Assembly (NCBI RefSeq): GCF_011759505.1
Contig: NZ_JAAOYO010000001.1
Coordinates: forward strand, 682,001-746,000
Direction: 5' to 3'
Source of the DNA: Curtobacterium salicis
GTDB taxonomy: Bacteria > Actinomycetota > Actinomycetes > Actinomycetales > Microbacteriaceae
DNA length: 64,000 bases
The notes beneath the pieces are model-generated. The model had not been told where the DNA came from and did not search any database. It was given only the letters and a program-made list of their open reading frames with translations. Position numbers and translations under genes: made by a program. This document shows, in pieces, positions 34,202 to 43,222 of this stretch. Positions within the stretch are counted from its first letter, which is position 1; each line of letters starts with the position of its first letter.

Positions 34202-34324
34202 GTCCGATTGCCTCTCTGATGTGGTTGCAGGAGTCCTGGGACCGAGTGGAACGGGCTGTGTCCGGTCGCAGGGACGTTCAATGGTCACACCCTGCCAGAC
34301 ATCAGGAGGCGCTGGGAGCCGATT

Positions 34325-34341
34325 GTTTACACCGCTGTAAC
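34325..34341. promoter_or_regulatory. Operator-like dyad upstream of the peptide-uptake operon
   Basis: GTTTACA at 34325-34331 and TGTAAC at 34336-34341 form an AT-richer dyad with a 4-base spacer in a 314-base gene-free stretch (34202-34515). The rest of that stretch holds two small hairpins past the dnaG stop (34408-34434 and 34449-34466) and nothing else I can support. The dyad is a plausible repressor site or part of a promoter. Confidence 0.4.
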
Positions 34342-34407
34342 GCAGGATCGCGTCGACGAGCGCAGGATCGGAGGCAGTGTGCCCGGCGCGGCGCGCAGGT
34401 TCCTTGC

Positions 34408-34466
34408 GCCCGGACGGCAACTGTTGCGTCGGGCAACTCCGCGGTTCCACGGGGCTCGCACCCCGT
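34408..34466 (-). terminator. Two small hairpins downstream of dnaG
   Basis: One stem (34408-34434) pairs GCCCG, ACG and CAA with TTG, CGT and CGGGC, with two single-base bulges. The second (34449-34466) is ACGGGG with CCCCGT over a 6-base loop. They lie 50-110 bases past the dnaG stop and may end its transcript. Confidence 0.4.
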
Positions 34467-34515
34467 CGCGGGTGCACTCGACGGCCGCCGCCTGGGCGAC
34501 GGAACGGCGCGCGGC

Positions 34516-36510
34516 TCAGGCGCCGGGAGTGTCCGCGCGGAGTCGCATCCGCTGCGCATCGAGGTCCATCAGTTGGCGCTGCACATCCGCCCGACGCTCC
34601 TGGTCGGTCGGATCGGTGCGCTGCAGTTGTCCGAGCAGCGAGGCCTTCCGGGCGAGCAGGTCGCGCTCCACCAGGGCCACGACGATGCCGCGGCAGTAGA
34701 TCGCCAGGTCCTCGTCCGACCGTGCGGGGATCGGTGCGAGCGCGAGCTCCTGCACGAGCGACCGGAACGGCGCGGGCACGTCGGCCAGGAGCTTGTCGAG
34801 CCACGCCCGGTCCCCCACCGCGTCGATGTTCGCCACCACGGCGTCGCGGACGACCGACAGCATCCGCGCTGAGAAGGTCGCCGACGCCGCCAGCGCGAGC
34901 AACGGCACGCCGACCGACTGCGGCTGCTGCACCATCGCCATCACGGCGTCGCGCTCCATCCGGGCGATCGGGTCGTCCGGCAGGGAACGGATGCTGGCCT
35001 GCGGTTCCTCGGCCCGGGTCGACCCGTCCCCGGGACCGTTCGGTCCGGAACCGGTGGTGCCGTTGCCGGATGCGTTGTGCCCGGACCCGTTGTGTCCGGA
35101 CCCGTTGTGTCCGGACCCGTTCTGCCCGGCGCCGGACGGGCCTCCGTTCCGGGAGCCCTGGCCACTGTCGGACGGGCGACGACGGGCCGCGGCGACCGCA
35201 CGGCGGACGTCCTCGATGTCCATGCCGAGCCACCCGGCGGTGTTCCGGATGTAGCCGTCGGCGAGGGCGCGGTCGCGGATGTCCGCGATGACCGGGGCGC
35301 TCTCACGGAGCCCACCGACACGACCCTCGACGGTGTCCAGGTCGTGGCCGTCGAGACGCCGACGGATCATGAACTCGAACATCGGTCGGCGGTTCTCCAC
35401 CAGCCGGCGGATCGCGTCGTCACCGCGAGCGAGTCGGAGGTCGCACGGGTCGAGCCCGCCCGGGGCGACCGCGACGTACGTCTGCGAGGCGAACCGCTGC
35501 TCCTCGGCGAACGCGCGGGACGCGGCGCGCTGCCCGGCCTCGTCCGGGTCGAACGTGAAGACGATCTGGCCGAGCTGCGAGACGTGCTGTGCGGCGGAGT
35601 CGCCGAGCATCGGACGGAGGACCTTGATGTGATCGACGCCGAACGACGTGCCGCAGGTGGCCACCGCCGTGGTGATCCCCGCGAGGTGGCACGCCATGAC
35701 GTCGGTGTAGCCCTCGACGATGACGACCTGCTTGCCCTTCGCGATCTCCTTGCGGGCCAGGTCGAGCCCGTAGAGCACCTGGCTCTTGTGGTAGATCGGG
35801 GTCTCCGGCGTGTTGAGGTACTTCGGGCCCTTGTCGTCCTCGAGCAGGCGACGGGCGCCGAAGCCGATCGTCGCGCCGGTGACGTCGCGGATCGGCCACA
35901 TCAGACGTCCCCGGAACCGGTCGTACGGCGAGCGGTCGCCCTGGCTGACGAGACCGGCGGCGGCGATCTCGTCGATGCTGAACCGCAACCCGCGAAGGTG
36001 GTCCTTGAGTGCGTCGAACGACTTCGGAGCGAACCCGACACCGAAGTGCTGCGCGGCGGCCGGGTCGAAGCCGCGCTCCCCGAGGAACTGCCGTGCCGGT
36101 TCGGCCGCGGCGGTCGTCAGCTGCGCCGTGAAGAACGCCTGCGCGGCTTCGTTCGCGGCGATCAGGCGGGCGCGGGCGTTGTAGTCGGTGCGGGGACCGT
36201 CGCCCTCTTCGTAGTGGAGCGTGAAGCCGATCTTCGCGGCCATCCGCTCGACGGCTTCCTGGAACGTCGTGTGGTCCTGCGACATGAGGAAGCTGAAGAC
36301 GTCGCCGTCCTCACCGCAACCGAAGCAGTGGTACCGCCCGACCTGGGGACGGACGTGGAACGACGGCGTGCGCTCGTCGTGGAAGGGGCAGAGACCCTTG
36401 AGCGAGCCGACGCCCGCGGACTTCAGCGTGACGTAGTCGCCCACCACGTCGGCGATGTTCACGCGCGCGCGGACCTCGTCGATGTCGTTCCGCGCGATCA
36501 GGCCTGCCAC
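34516..36510 (-). CDS. dnaG: DNA primase
   Basis: 664 residues. The N-terminal zinc ribbon is visible (LCPFHDERTPSFHV, then YHCFGCGEDGD: Cys-His-Cys-Cys). The RNA polymerase/Toprim core has VVIVEGYTDVMA, then TFDPDEAGQRAA. The C-terminal helicase-binding part starts after a hydrophilic linker at about 445-500 that contains short tandem repeats of NGSGH and reads Asn/Gly/Ser-rich. It makes RNA primers at the replication fork with DnaB. Start GTG at 36510. Followed upstream in the operon direction by dgt and dusB. Confidence 0.95.
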   Translation of the reverse strand: MAGLIARNDIDEVRARVNIADVVGDYVTLKSAGVGSLKGLCPFHDERTPSFHVRPQVGRYHCFGCGEDGDVFSFLMSQDHTTFQEAVERMAAKIGFTLHYEEGDGPRTDYNARARLIAANEAAQAFFTAQLTTAAAEPARQFLGERGFDPAAAQHFGVGFAPKSFDALKDHLRGLRFSIDEIAAAGLVSQGDRSPYDRFRGRLMWPIRDVTGATIGFGARRLLEDDKGPKYLNTPETPIYHKSQVLYGLDLARKEIAKGKQVVIVEGYTDVMACHLAGITTAVATCGTSFGVDHIKVLRPMLGDSAAQHVSQLGQIVFTFDPDEAGQRAASRAFAEEQRFASQTYVAVAPGGLDPCDLRLARGDDAIRRLVENRRPMFEFMIRRRLDGHDLDTVEGRVGGLRESAPVIADIRDRALADGYIRNTAGWLGMDIEDVRRAVAAARRRPSDSGQGSRNGGPSGAGQNGSGHNGSGHNGSGHNASGNGTTGSGPNGPGDGSTRAEEPQASIRSLPDDPIARMERDAVMAMVQQPQSVGVPLLALAASATFSARMLSVVRDAVVANIDAVGDRAWLDKLLADVPAPFRSLVQELALAPIPARSDEDLAIYCRGIVVALVERDLLARKASLLGQLQRTDPTDQERRADVQRQLMDLDAQRMRLRADTPGA

Positions 36511-36577
36511 CCGACGATTCTAGTTCGGCGGGCCGACGTCGGCCGACCGCCTGTGGACGCCTCGACGTCGGTCGTGG

Positions 36578-37858
36578 TCAGACCGCGATGTGGGCGGGTT
36601 CGCGCTCCCCCACGACCAGGCGCTTGTGCCACGCCAGGGCACCCTGGTCGGTGAGGCTCGCGACTTGGTCCACGACGGCCCGGAGTCGTCCGTGGTCGTC
36701 GGTGGCGGCGCGCCAGTCGGCCGCGAACCCGGGCTCGAGCGCCGAGTCCTCACGCTCGGCGACGGCGTCCAGCAACTCGGTGAGGATGCGGCGCTGGTCC
36801 TCGTAGACCGGCTGCCGGTCCCCCTGCGTCATGACGAACGCCGCGACGATGCCCTTGAGGACCGCGATCTCGCCGATGATCTCCGGCGGGGTGACGACGC
36901 TCGCGGCGAACCGGACGAGGGACCCCGAGGCGTACGCAGCACGGGTGGCCGTCGTCGCGGTCCGGGCGAAGCGACCGATGAGCTGGCTGGTCAGGTTCTT
37001 CAGGCGGGCCTGGTCCTGCCGGGAACCGTCGTACGCCGTCATCCAGAGGGACATCCCACGCAACCGGTCGAACGCCTCGAGCAGTTCGTCGCGGCTGAGG
37101 TCGTCACCGACCCACGCGTGCATCGCGGAGACGATGTCGTTCTCGCCGACGCGGTCCCCGAGGGCGGCGACGTCGATGAACCCGGCGACGACGGCGTCCT
37201 CGAAGTCGTGCACCGAGTACGCGATGTCGTCGGACAGGTCCATCACCTGGGCCTCGATGCAGCGCTGCCGACGGGGAGCGCCGGCGCGCAGCCAGGCGAA
37301 GGCCTCGTGGTCGTCGTCGTAGAAGCCGAACTTCGTGCGGCCGGACGACGCCTCGCCGACACCCTGGGACGCGGGCCACGGGTACTTGCAGCTGGCGTCG
37401 AGGGAGGCGCGGGTCAGGTTCAGTCCGTACGCGCGGCCGTCGTCGCCGTAGACCTTGGGCTCGAGCCGGGTGAGCAGCCGGAGGGTCTGCGCGTTGCCCT
37501 CGAACCCGCCGATGTCGGCCGCCCAGGCGTTCACCGCGGTCTCGCCGTTGTGGCCGAACGGCGGGTGACCGATGTCGTGCGCCAGGCAGGCGGTGTCGAC
37601 GACGTCAGGGTCGAGCCCCAGGCTGTCGGCGAGTTCACGCCCGACCTGGGCGACCTCGAGCGAGTGCGTCAGGCGGTTCCTGGCGAAGTCCAGCCCGGTG
37701 GTCGGGCTGAGCACCTGCGTCTTCGCGGCCAGGCGCCGGAGCGCACTGGAGTGCAGCAGGCGGGCGCGGTCACGGGCGAAGTCGCTCCGCCGGTTGCCGT
37801 GCTCCTCCGGGAACCAGCGGTCGGCGTCGGCCGGGCCGTACGACGAGGTGGCGCTCAT
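36578..37858 (-). CDS. dgt: Deoxyguanosinetriphosphate triphosphohydrolase-like protein
   Basis: 426 residues of the HD superfamily. Metal ligands are visible: RLTHSLEVAQVGRE and LAHDIGHPPFGHNGE (HD), with a later VMDLSDDIAYSVHDFED. It hydrolyses dNTPs to nucleosides and triphosphate, and in actinobacteria it lies beside dnaG, as here. ATG at 37858 overlaps the dusB stop (ATGA), so the two are translationally coupled; the frame extends further upstream only as a dusB shadow. Confidence 0.9.
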   Translation of the reverse strand: MSATSSYGPADADRWFPEEHGNRRSDFARDRARLLHSSALRRLAAKTQVLSPTTGLDFARNRLTHSLEVAQVGRELADSLGLDPDVVDTACLAHDIGHPPFGHNGETAVNAWAADIGGFEGNAQTLRLLTRLEPKVYGDDGRAYGLNLTRASLDASCKYPWPASQGVGEASSGRTKFGFYDDDHEAFAWLRAGAPRRQRCIEAQVMDLSDDIAYSVHDFEDAVVAGFIDVAALGDRVGENDIVSAMHAWVGDDLSRDELLEAFDRLRGMSLWMTAYDGSRQDQARLKNLTSQLIGRFARTATTATRAAYASGSLVRFAASVVTPPEIIGEIAVLKGIVAAFVMTQGDRQPVYEDQRRILTELLDAVAEREDSALEPGFAADWRAATDDHGRLRAVVDQVASLTDQGALAWHKRLVVGEREPAHIAV

Positions 37859-39009
37859 CCGCCGCTGTGGTGCATCTCGGCGGCGGCCAGGACCTTGCGG
37901 AACTCGGAGTCGACGTCGCGGCTCTCGAGCCAGCGGTCCGGCAGCGCGGTCTTCTTGGCGTGTCCGGCACGACCGCGCGGGCCCTCGACGTCGGCACCCG
38001 GGTAGGGCGCGGTCCAGTCGAGTTGACCGAGCAGGTCGTCGATCTCCTGCAGGCTCGACGCCATCGCGAGACCGGATCGGACCTCGCCGCCGATCGGGTA
38101 CCCCTTGAAGTACCACGCCACGTGCTTCCGGATGTCCCGGCAGCCGTGCTCTTCGGACTCGAAGAACTCGACGAGCAGTTCGGCGTGCCGACGGAACGCG
38201 ACCGCGACCTCGCCGAGACCCGGGGCCGCACGGAGGTCCTCGCCGCGGAACGCCGCCGCCAGGTCGCCGAACAGCCACGGTCGGCCGAGGCAGCCGCGCC
38301 CGACGACGACCCCGTCGCAGCCGGTCTCGTCGACCATCCGCAGTGCGTCGGCCGCGGACCAGATGTCCCCGTTGCCGAGGACCGGGATGTCGGTGATCGT
38401 CTCCTTGAGGGTGGCGATGGCCGACCAGTCCGCCTGTCCCGAGTAGTGCTCGTTGGCGGTCCGGGCGTGCAGGGCGACGCTCGCGACGCCGGCGTCCCGC
38501 GCGATGCGGGCGGCGTCGAGGTAGGTCAGGTGGTCGCCGTCGATGCCCTTGCGCATCTTGACGGTGACGGGGACGTCGCCCGCGGCCTGGACGGTCTTCG
38601 TCACGAGGTCGCGGAACAGGTCGAGCTTCCACGGCAGTGCCGCTCCGCCGCCCTTCCGCGTCACCTTCGGCACCGGGCACCCGAAGTTCAGGTCGATGTG
38701 GTCCGCGCGGTCTTCGCCGACCAGGATCGTGGCGGCTTCGGCGACGGTGTTCGGCTCGACGCCGTACAGCTGGATCGAGCGCGGGGTCTCGGACTCGTGG
38801 TGCCGGATGAGCCGCATCGACTCGGGCGTCCGCTCGACCAGGGCACGGGAGGTGATCATCTCGCACACGTACAGCCCGGCGCCGTACTCACGGCAGAGGC
38901 GGCGGTACGCCATGTTCGTGATGCCGGCCATCGGGGCGAGCACGACGGGCGCATCGACCTGGATCGGGCCGATGCGCAGAGGTGCTGCTGCAGCTTGTGT
39001 GATCGTCAT
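37855..39009 (-). CDS. dusB: tRNA-dihydrouridine synthase
   Basis: 384 residues, TIM-barrel flavoenzyme. The FMN-binding beginning VVLAPMAGITNMAYRRLCRE, the catalytic-Cys region NFGCPVPKVTRKGGGAAL, GNGDIWSAADAL and VVGRGCLGRPWLF are all present. It reduces uridines in the D arm of tRNA. ATG at 39009. Transcribed as first gene before dgt and dnaG on the minus strand; divergent from the YbaK gene 47 bp away. Confidence 0.93.
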   Translation of the reverse strand: MTITQAAAAPLRIGPIQVDAPVVLAPMAGITNMAYRRLCREYGAGLYVCEMITSRALVERTPESMRLIRHHESETPRSIQLYGVEPNTVAEAATILVGEDRADHIDLNFGCPVPKVTRKGGGAALPWKLDLFRDLVTKTVQAAGDVPVTVKMRKGIDGDHLTYLDAARIARDAGVASVALHARTANEHYSGQADWSAIATLKETITDIPVLGNGDIWSAADALRMVDETGCDGVVVGRGCLGRPWLFGDLAAAFRGEDLRAAPGLGEVAVAFRRHAELLVEFFESEEHGCRDIRKHVAWYFKGYPIGGEVRSGLAMASSLQEIDDLLGQLDWTAPYPGADVEGPRGRAGHAKKTALPDRWLESRDVDSEFRKVLAAAEMHHSGG

Positions 39010-39056
39010 ACGGTCCTCATTCTCCCACGTCGTCGGCCGCCGGTAGCGTTCTCCAC

Positions 39057-39545
39057 ATGACCGTTCCGGATGCCGTCACCCGCTTCGACTCCGATGCCGC
39101 CGCCCGCGGCCTCGACGTGCAGGTCGTCGAGCGTCCTGCCGCCGACTCGCTCGAGGGCGCAGCGGCTCTGCTCGGCATCGACCCGGGCGACATCGTGAAG
39201 ACCCTGGTGGTGAAGCGCCACGACGGTGGGTTCCTGCTGGCGCTCGTCCCCGGCGGCCGGAGGATCGCCTGGAAGAAGCTCCGCACGGTCGTCGGGGTGA
39301 ACAAGCTGTCGATGCCCGACGCGGCCACCGCGCTCGAGGCCAGCGGCTACGAGCGCGGCACCATCACCCCGATCGGTGCCACGGGCGACCTGCCGGTGTT
39401 CGCTGACGAGCGGGTGCTCGGGCGACGGGTCGCGCTCGGGGCCGGTCGACACGGTGCGAGCGCCTTCGTCGACGGCGACGCGCTCGTCGCCGCCTACGAC
39501 GCGACGGTCGCCGACATCACCGACGAGGAGCCGACCCGCCCCTGA
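39057..39545 (+). CDS. YbaK/EbsC-type aminoacyl-tRNA deacylase
   Basis: 162 residues of the YbaK/ProX editing-domain family. Seen: VKTLVVKRHDGGFLLALVPGGRRI, with the conserved lysine, then KLSMPDAATALEASGYERGTITPIGATGDLPVFAD. Trans-editing enzymes of this family remove wrongly attached amino acids from tRNA, commonly Cys-tRNA(Pro). Divergent from dusB; convergent with the small cysteine protein gene, 6 bp apart. ATG at 39057. Confidence 0.85.
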   Translation: MTVPDAVTRFDSDAAARGLDVQVVERPAADSLEGAAALLGIDPGDIVKTLVVKRHDGGFLLALVPGGRRIAWKKLRTVVGVNKLSMPDAATALEASGYERGTITPIGATGDLPVFADERVLGRRVALGAGRHGASAFVDGDALVAAYDATVADITDEEPTRP

Positions 39546-39551
39546 GTGCGG

Positions 39552-39719
39552 TCAGTCGGGGACCTCGGACCAGTCACCCTCGGCGCCCGGCACGAAGCAC
39601 GAGTCACCCTCGCAGACCGGCGCGCCACCGGGCGTGACGAGCGTCAGGAGGGCGGGTCGCGCCTCCAGACCGGCCGGGAGGCCCGACCCACCACCCACGG
39701 GAGCCGTCGCGCCCGTCAT
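39552..39719 (-). CDS. 55-residue cysteine-pair protein coupled to the FrnE-like gene
   Basis: A tiny protein starting MTGATAPVGGG. Its ATG overlaps the FrnE-like stop by 4 bp (ATGA), which supports real translation. The middle has TPGGAPVCEGDSCFVPG: two cysteines separated by four residues (C-E-G-D-S-C), then an acidic tail ending SEVPD. The pair could be a disulfide or metal site, or a substrate of the upstream thiol oxidoreductase; that is inference. A half copy of the GGGAGGC repeat lies inside codons 12-20. Genes shorter than about 60 codons are easily missed, so the start and stop are given from the sequence itself. Confidence 0.6.
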   Translation of the reverse strand: MTGATAPVGGGSGLPAGLEARPALLTLVTPGGAPVCEGDSCFVPGAEGDWSEVPD

Positions 39720-40435
39720 CGGGTCACCCCGGCGTCCGCTGCCGCGTCGTCCTCAGCGCGCTGGGTCGTCTCGGCGACCTCCTGCGGAGTCGAGTCGCGG
39801 AGGGCGACCACCTGGCGGAGCACCTGCTCGAACGCGGCCGGGTCCTGCGCGCCCGAGACGCCGTACTTGCCGTCGATGACGAAGAACGGCACGCCGTTGA
39901 TCCCGTAGGCCTGCGCCTGGGACTGGTCGGCACGGACCGCAGCGAGCTGGCTGTCGTCGCGGAGGGTGGCGAGGACCTCGTCGCGGTCGATCCCGACCTC
40001 GGCGGCCAGGTCGGCGAGCGAGTCGTCCTGCCCGACGTGCTCACCGCGCTCGAAGTAGGCGGCGAAGAGACGCTCGACCATCTCGAGCTGCTTGCCGTGC
40101 TGCTTGGCGAGGTGGATGACCTGGTGTGCCTTGACCGTGTTGGTGTGCCGGAGGGCGTCGTAGTCGTAGTGCAGGTCGACCTGGGCGGCGATGCCGGCGA
40201 CCTGGTCGATCATCTGCTGCGCCTGCTCGACCGGGAGACCCTTGTGCTGCGAGAGGAACTCGGCCTCGGAGCCCTCGAAGTCGACAGGGGTGTCCGGGCT
40301 CAGTTCGAAGGAGTGGTACTCGACCTCGACCGGGCCGCCGAACGCGGAGACGCCCGCCTCGAACTTGCGCTTGCCGATGTAGCACCAGGGGCAGGCGATG
40401 TCCGACCAGACATCGACCTTCACAGAGTCGTTCAT
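39716..40435 (-). CDS. DsbA-family oxidoreductase, FrnE-like
   Basis: 239 residues. The active-site motif is SDIACPWCYIGKRKFE with CPWC at residues 15-18, followed by the FrnE insertion (SFELSPDTPVDFEG, then AQQMIDQVAGIA) and GINGVPFFVIDGKYGVSGAQ near the end, with the cis-proline. FrnE-like proteins are cytoplasmic thiol oxidoreductases linked to polyketide or stress metabolism. ATG at 40435. The gene is coupled to the small cysteine-pair protein downstream and preceded by a copy of the large palindromic repeat. Confidence 0.88.
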   Translation of the reverse strand: MNDSVKVDVWSDIACPWCYIGKRKFEAGVSAFGGPVEVEYHSFELSPDTPVDFEGSEAEFLSQHKGLPVEQAQQMIDQVAGIAAQVDLHYDYDALRHTNTVKAHQVIHLAKQHGKQLEMVERLFAAYFERGEHVGQDDSLADLAAEVGIDRDEVLATLRDDSQLAAVRADQSQAQAYGINGVPFFVIDGKYGVSGAQDPAAFEQVLRQVVALRDSTPQEVAETTQRAEDDAAADAGVTR

Positions 40436-40486
40436 GCTGACCCCAACGTCGACGCGGTCGCGGCATTCCCGCGCTGGCCAGGCGGC

Positions 40487-40552
40487 GAAACACCGGTGTT
40501 CGTCGGTCGCATCGCGGAATGTCGCGGCGCGTTCGACGAACACCGGTGTTTT
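40487..40552. repeat. Palindromic intergenic repeat, family A, copy 2 (opposite orientation)
   Basis: Arms GAAACACCGGTGTTCGTCG (from 40487) and its near-exact inverse (to 40552, one mismatch) enclose an inner TCGCG/CGCGG hairpin. Read on the other strand, the inner segment aligns with copy 1 base for base except about ten positions, several of which keep base pairing. It lies between the glyS stop and the FrnE-like gene start, both on the minus strand. Confidence 0.82.
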
Positions 40553-40587
40553 GCGGGCCTACGCGCCGCCGGGCGCGGCCAGCGGGC

Positions 40588-41973
40588 CTACGCGCCGAGC
40601 AGCCGCTCGGCCAGGAAGCCCTGCAGGCGGTCGAGCGACACGCGCTCCTGGCCCATGGTGTCGCGCTCGCGCACGGTGACGGCCTTGTCCTCGAGGGTGT
40701 CGAAGTCGACCGTGATGCAGAACGGCGTGCCGATCTCGTCGTGGCGACGGTAGCGACGGCCGATCGCACCGGCGTCGTCGAAGTCGACGTTCCAGGTCTT
40801 GCGCAGGTCGTCGGCCAGGCCGCGGGCGACCGGCGAGAGCTGCTCGTTGCGGGACAGCGGCAGCACCGCGGCCTTCACGGGCGCCAGGCGCGGGTCGAGG
40901 CGCAGGACGGTGCGCTTGTCGACGCCGCCCTTCGCGTTCGGGGCTTCGTCCTCGTGGTACGAGTCGAGCAGGAACGCCATCAGCGCACGGGTGAGACCGA
41001 ACGACGGCTCGATGACGTACGGCACGTACTTCTCGTTCGCGGCCTGGTCGAAGTACCGCAGGTCCTGACCCGACGCCTCGATGTGGTTCTTCAGGTCGAA
41101 GTCGGTGCGGTTCGCGACGCCCATGAGCTCGCCCCACTCGGTGCCGGCGAACCCGAAGCGGTACTCGATGTCGGCGGTCGCGTCGGAGTAGTGCGCGCGC
41201 TCCCCGTCCGGCACGTCGAAGCGGCGGAGGTTCTCGGGGTCGATGCCGAGGTCCGTGTAGAACGCCACGGCGTCGGCGATCCACTGCTCGTAGTGCTCCT
41301 GGGCCGAGGCCGGCGGCACGAAGTACTCGATCTCCATCTGCTCGAACTCGCGCGTGCGGAAGATGAAGTTGCCCGGTGTGATCTCGTTGCGGAAGGCCTT
41401 GCCGACCTGGCCGATGCCGAACGGGGGCTTCATGCGGCTGGTGGTGACGACCTGCGCGAAGTCGACGAAGATGCCCTGGGCGGTCTCGGGGCGCAGGAAG
41501 TTCAGGCCCTCTTCCGACTCGACCGGGCCGAGGTAGGTCTTGAGCATGCCGCTGAACTCGCGGGGCTCGGTCCACTCGCCGCGGGTGCCGCAGTTCGGGC
41601 AGGCGATCTCGGCCATGCCGCCCTCGGGAGCGCGGCCCTTCTTGGCCTGGAACGCCTCGAGCAGGTGGTCCTCGCGGAAGCGGTGGTGGCAGTGCAGGCA
41701 CTCGACGAGCGGGTCGGTGAAGGTCGCGACGTGCCCGGAGGCCTCCCACACCTTGCGGGGCAGGATGACGGCGGAGTCGAGGCCGACCATGTCGCCACGG
41801 CCGCGGACGAACCGCTGCCACCACTGGCGCTTGATGTTCTCCTTGAGCTCCACACCCAGGGGCCCGTAGTCCCATGCGGAGCGGGATCCGCCGTAGATCT
41901 CCCCCGACTGGAAGACGAACCCACGGCGCTTGGCCAGGGCGATGACGCTGTCGAGACGGGAGGGCTGTGCCAC
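40588..41973 (-). CDS. glyS: Glycyl-tRNA synthetase (dimeric, eukaryote/actinobacteria type)
   Basis: 461 residues, class II synthetase. Seen: [20 protein letters not shown] at the N-terminus, zinc-type cysteines in CLHCHHRF and [10 protein letters not shown], motif-2 region [17 protein letters not shown], and motif-3 [14 protein letters not shown]. The anticodon-binding domain closes the chain. GTG at 41973 with AGGAGC upstream settles the start. Nothing resembling a T-box leader is seen in the 100 bp upstream. Confidence 0.94.
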   Translation of the reverse strand: MAQPSRLDSVIALAKRRGFVFQSGEIYGGSRSAWDYGPLGVELKENIKRQWWQRFVRGRGDMVGLDSAVILPRKVWEASGHVATFTDPLVECLHCHHRFREDHLLEAFQAKKGRAPEGGMAEIACPNCGTRGEWTEPREFSGMLKTYLGPVESEEGLNFLRPETAQGIFVDFAQVVTTSRMKPPFGIGQVGKAFRNEITPGNFIFRTREFEQMEIEYFVPPASAQEHYEQWIADAVAFYTDLGIDPENLRRFDVPDGERAHYSDATADIEYRFGFAGTEWGELMGVANRTDFDLKNHIEASGQDLRYFDQAANEKYVPYVIEPSFGLTRALMAFLLDSYHEDEAPNAKGGVDKRTVLRLDPRLAPVKAAVLPLSRNEQLSPVARGLADDLRKTWNVDFDDAGAIGRRYRRHDEIGTPFCITVDFDTLEDKAVTVRERDTMGQERVSLDRLQGFLAERLLGA

Positions 41974-42071
41974 TGAGGTGCTCCTGAGTTCGCCGAGCTG
42001 GGTGCCCGGTGTGCGGGCGGACCCGGCAATGCTAGCGGCCCGGGAGGCCCGCCCCACCCCCGCCTGGTCCC

Positions 42072-43151
42072 TCACCGCCCGGACGCGCCCGGCTCCACCC
42101 CCGCCAGCGCCGCCGCCACGTCGGTCACGTCGTCCTCGTCGTTCCAGAGGTGGAACGCGATCCGCAGTCGTCCCGCACGCCCGGAGGCGGTGATGCCCGC
42201 GGCGGTGAGCGCTCGCAACCGCGTGCCGTCGGCGTCCGGGAACGTGACGATCGCCTGGCCACTCGATCCGTGGCCCTGCCGCGGTGATCCGAGCGCGTCG
42301 CAGAGCCGGTCTGCGAGTCCGGTGGCGTGCCTCCAGGTCGAGCGTGCGTCGAGTGAGGTGGCGTGCCGGAGGGCTGCGACGGCTCCGGGCCAGGCCTGCC
42401 AGGCCGGGGAGACGTCGAAGCGTCGGGCGTCGTCGGCCAGGTGCATGGCGGGGCCGTAGCAGGAGGACCAGACGTCCTCGCCCGCGTACCACCCGGCCTG
42501 CACGGGGCGGAGACGACCGAGCGCGACGTCGGAGAGCGTCATGAACGCCACGCCGCGGGGTGCGCAGAGCCACTTGTAGGCGTGGGTGATCGTGACGTCG
42601 AAGGGAGCGGCGGAGACGGGCAGGACGCCGGCGGCCTGCGTGAGGTCGCAGAGGGTGAGCGCGCCGACCCGTCCGGCCGCCGCGACGACGGGTGCCGGGT
42701 CGGTGACGGTGCCCGTCGCGGACTGCACGGCGGACCAGGCGACGAGCGCGGTGTCGGGGCCGATCGACGCGGCGAGCTCGTCGAGGGGGACGCTCCGGAC
42801 CCGCACACCGCGGTGCGCCTGTGCCAGGAAGGGGAACACGACGGAACTGAAGTCGCCGTCTGGGACGACCACCTCGGCCCCGTCCGGCAGGGCGTCCGCG
42901 ACGACGGCGGCCATCACCGAGGTCTGGGAGCCGGTCGCGACCCGCGCTGCCGGCACGCCGACCAGGTCCGCGAAGAGGGCGCGTCCCTCCTCGACCAGGG
43001 CGCCGTAGTGGGCCGGTGAGGTCTCGGCACGCGACCACGCGTCGAGGTCGGCGCGCTGCGCGGCGAGCGTGTCGTGCGACGGGAGGCCGGCGGTGCACGC
43101 CGCGAGGTACCCGCGGCCGGCGGGGAACGAGTCCGTGCGGAACGAGTCCAT
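42072..43151 (-). CDS. Class-V aminotransferase-fold PLP enzyme
   Basis: 359 residues with the fold-type I class-V layout: [13 protein letters not shown] near the start, [12 protein letters not shown] as the phosphate-binding region, [11 protein letters not shown], and [17 protein letters not shown] containing the PLP-binding lysine. Related to cysteine desulfurase/kynureninase-like enzymes; the true reaction is unknown. It is divergent from a LysR gene 68 bp away, which likely controls it. Three in-frame starts are close; the first ATG at 43151 is used. Confidence 0.8.
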   Translation of the reverse strand: MDSFRTDSFPAGRGYLAACTAGLPSHDTLAAQRADLDAWSRAETSPAHYGALVEEGRALFADLVGVPAARVATGSQTSVMAAVVADALPDGAEVVVPDGDFSSVVFPFLAQAHRGVRVRSVPLDELAASIGPDTALVAWSAVQSATGTVTDPAPVVAAAGRVGALTLCDLTQAAGVLPVSAAPFDVTITHAYKWLCAPRGVAFMTLSDVALGRLRPVQAGWYAGEDVWSSCYGPAMHLADDARRFDVSPAWQAWPGAVAALRHATSLDARSTWRHATGLADRLCDALGSPRQGHGSSGQAIVTFPDADGTRLRALTAAGITASGRAGRLRIAFHLWNDEDDVTDVAAALAGVEPGASGR

Positions 43152-43222
43152 GTCCGACAGGGTCCTCCCGCCCGAGCCATCACGCCAGAGCAGCCCCGTT
43201 GTGCCACCGGTAACATCGTGTG

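Noticed and set aside
41974..42071. T-box leader upstream of glyS
   Set aside because: No T-box consensus, specifier loop or antiterminator was found in this short gap.
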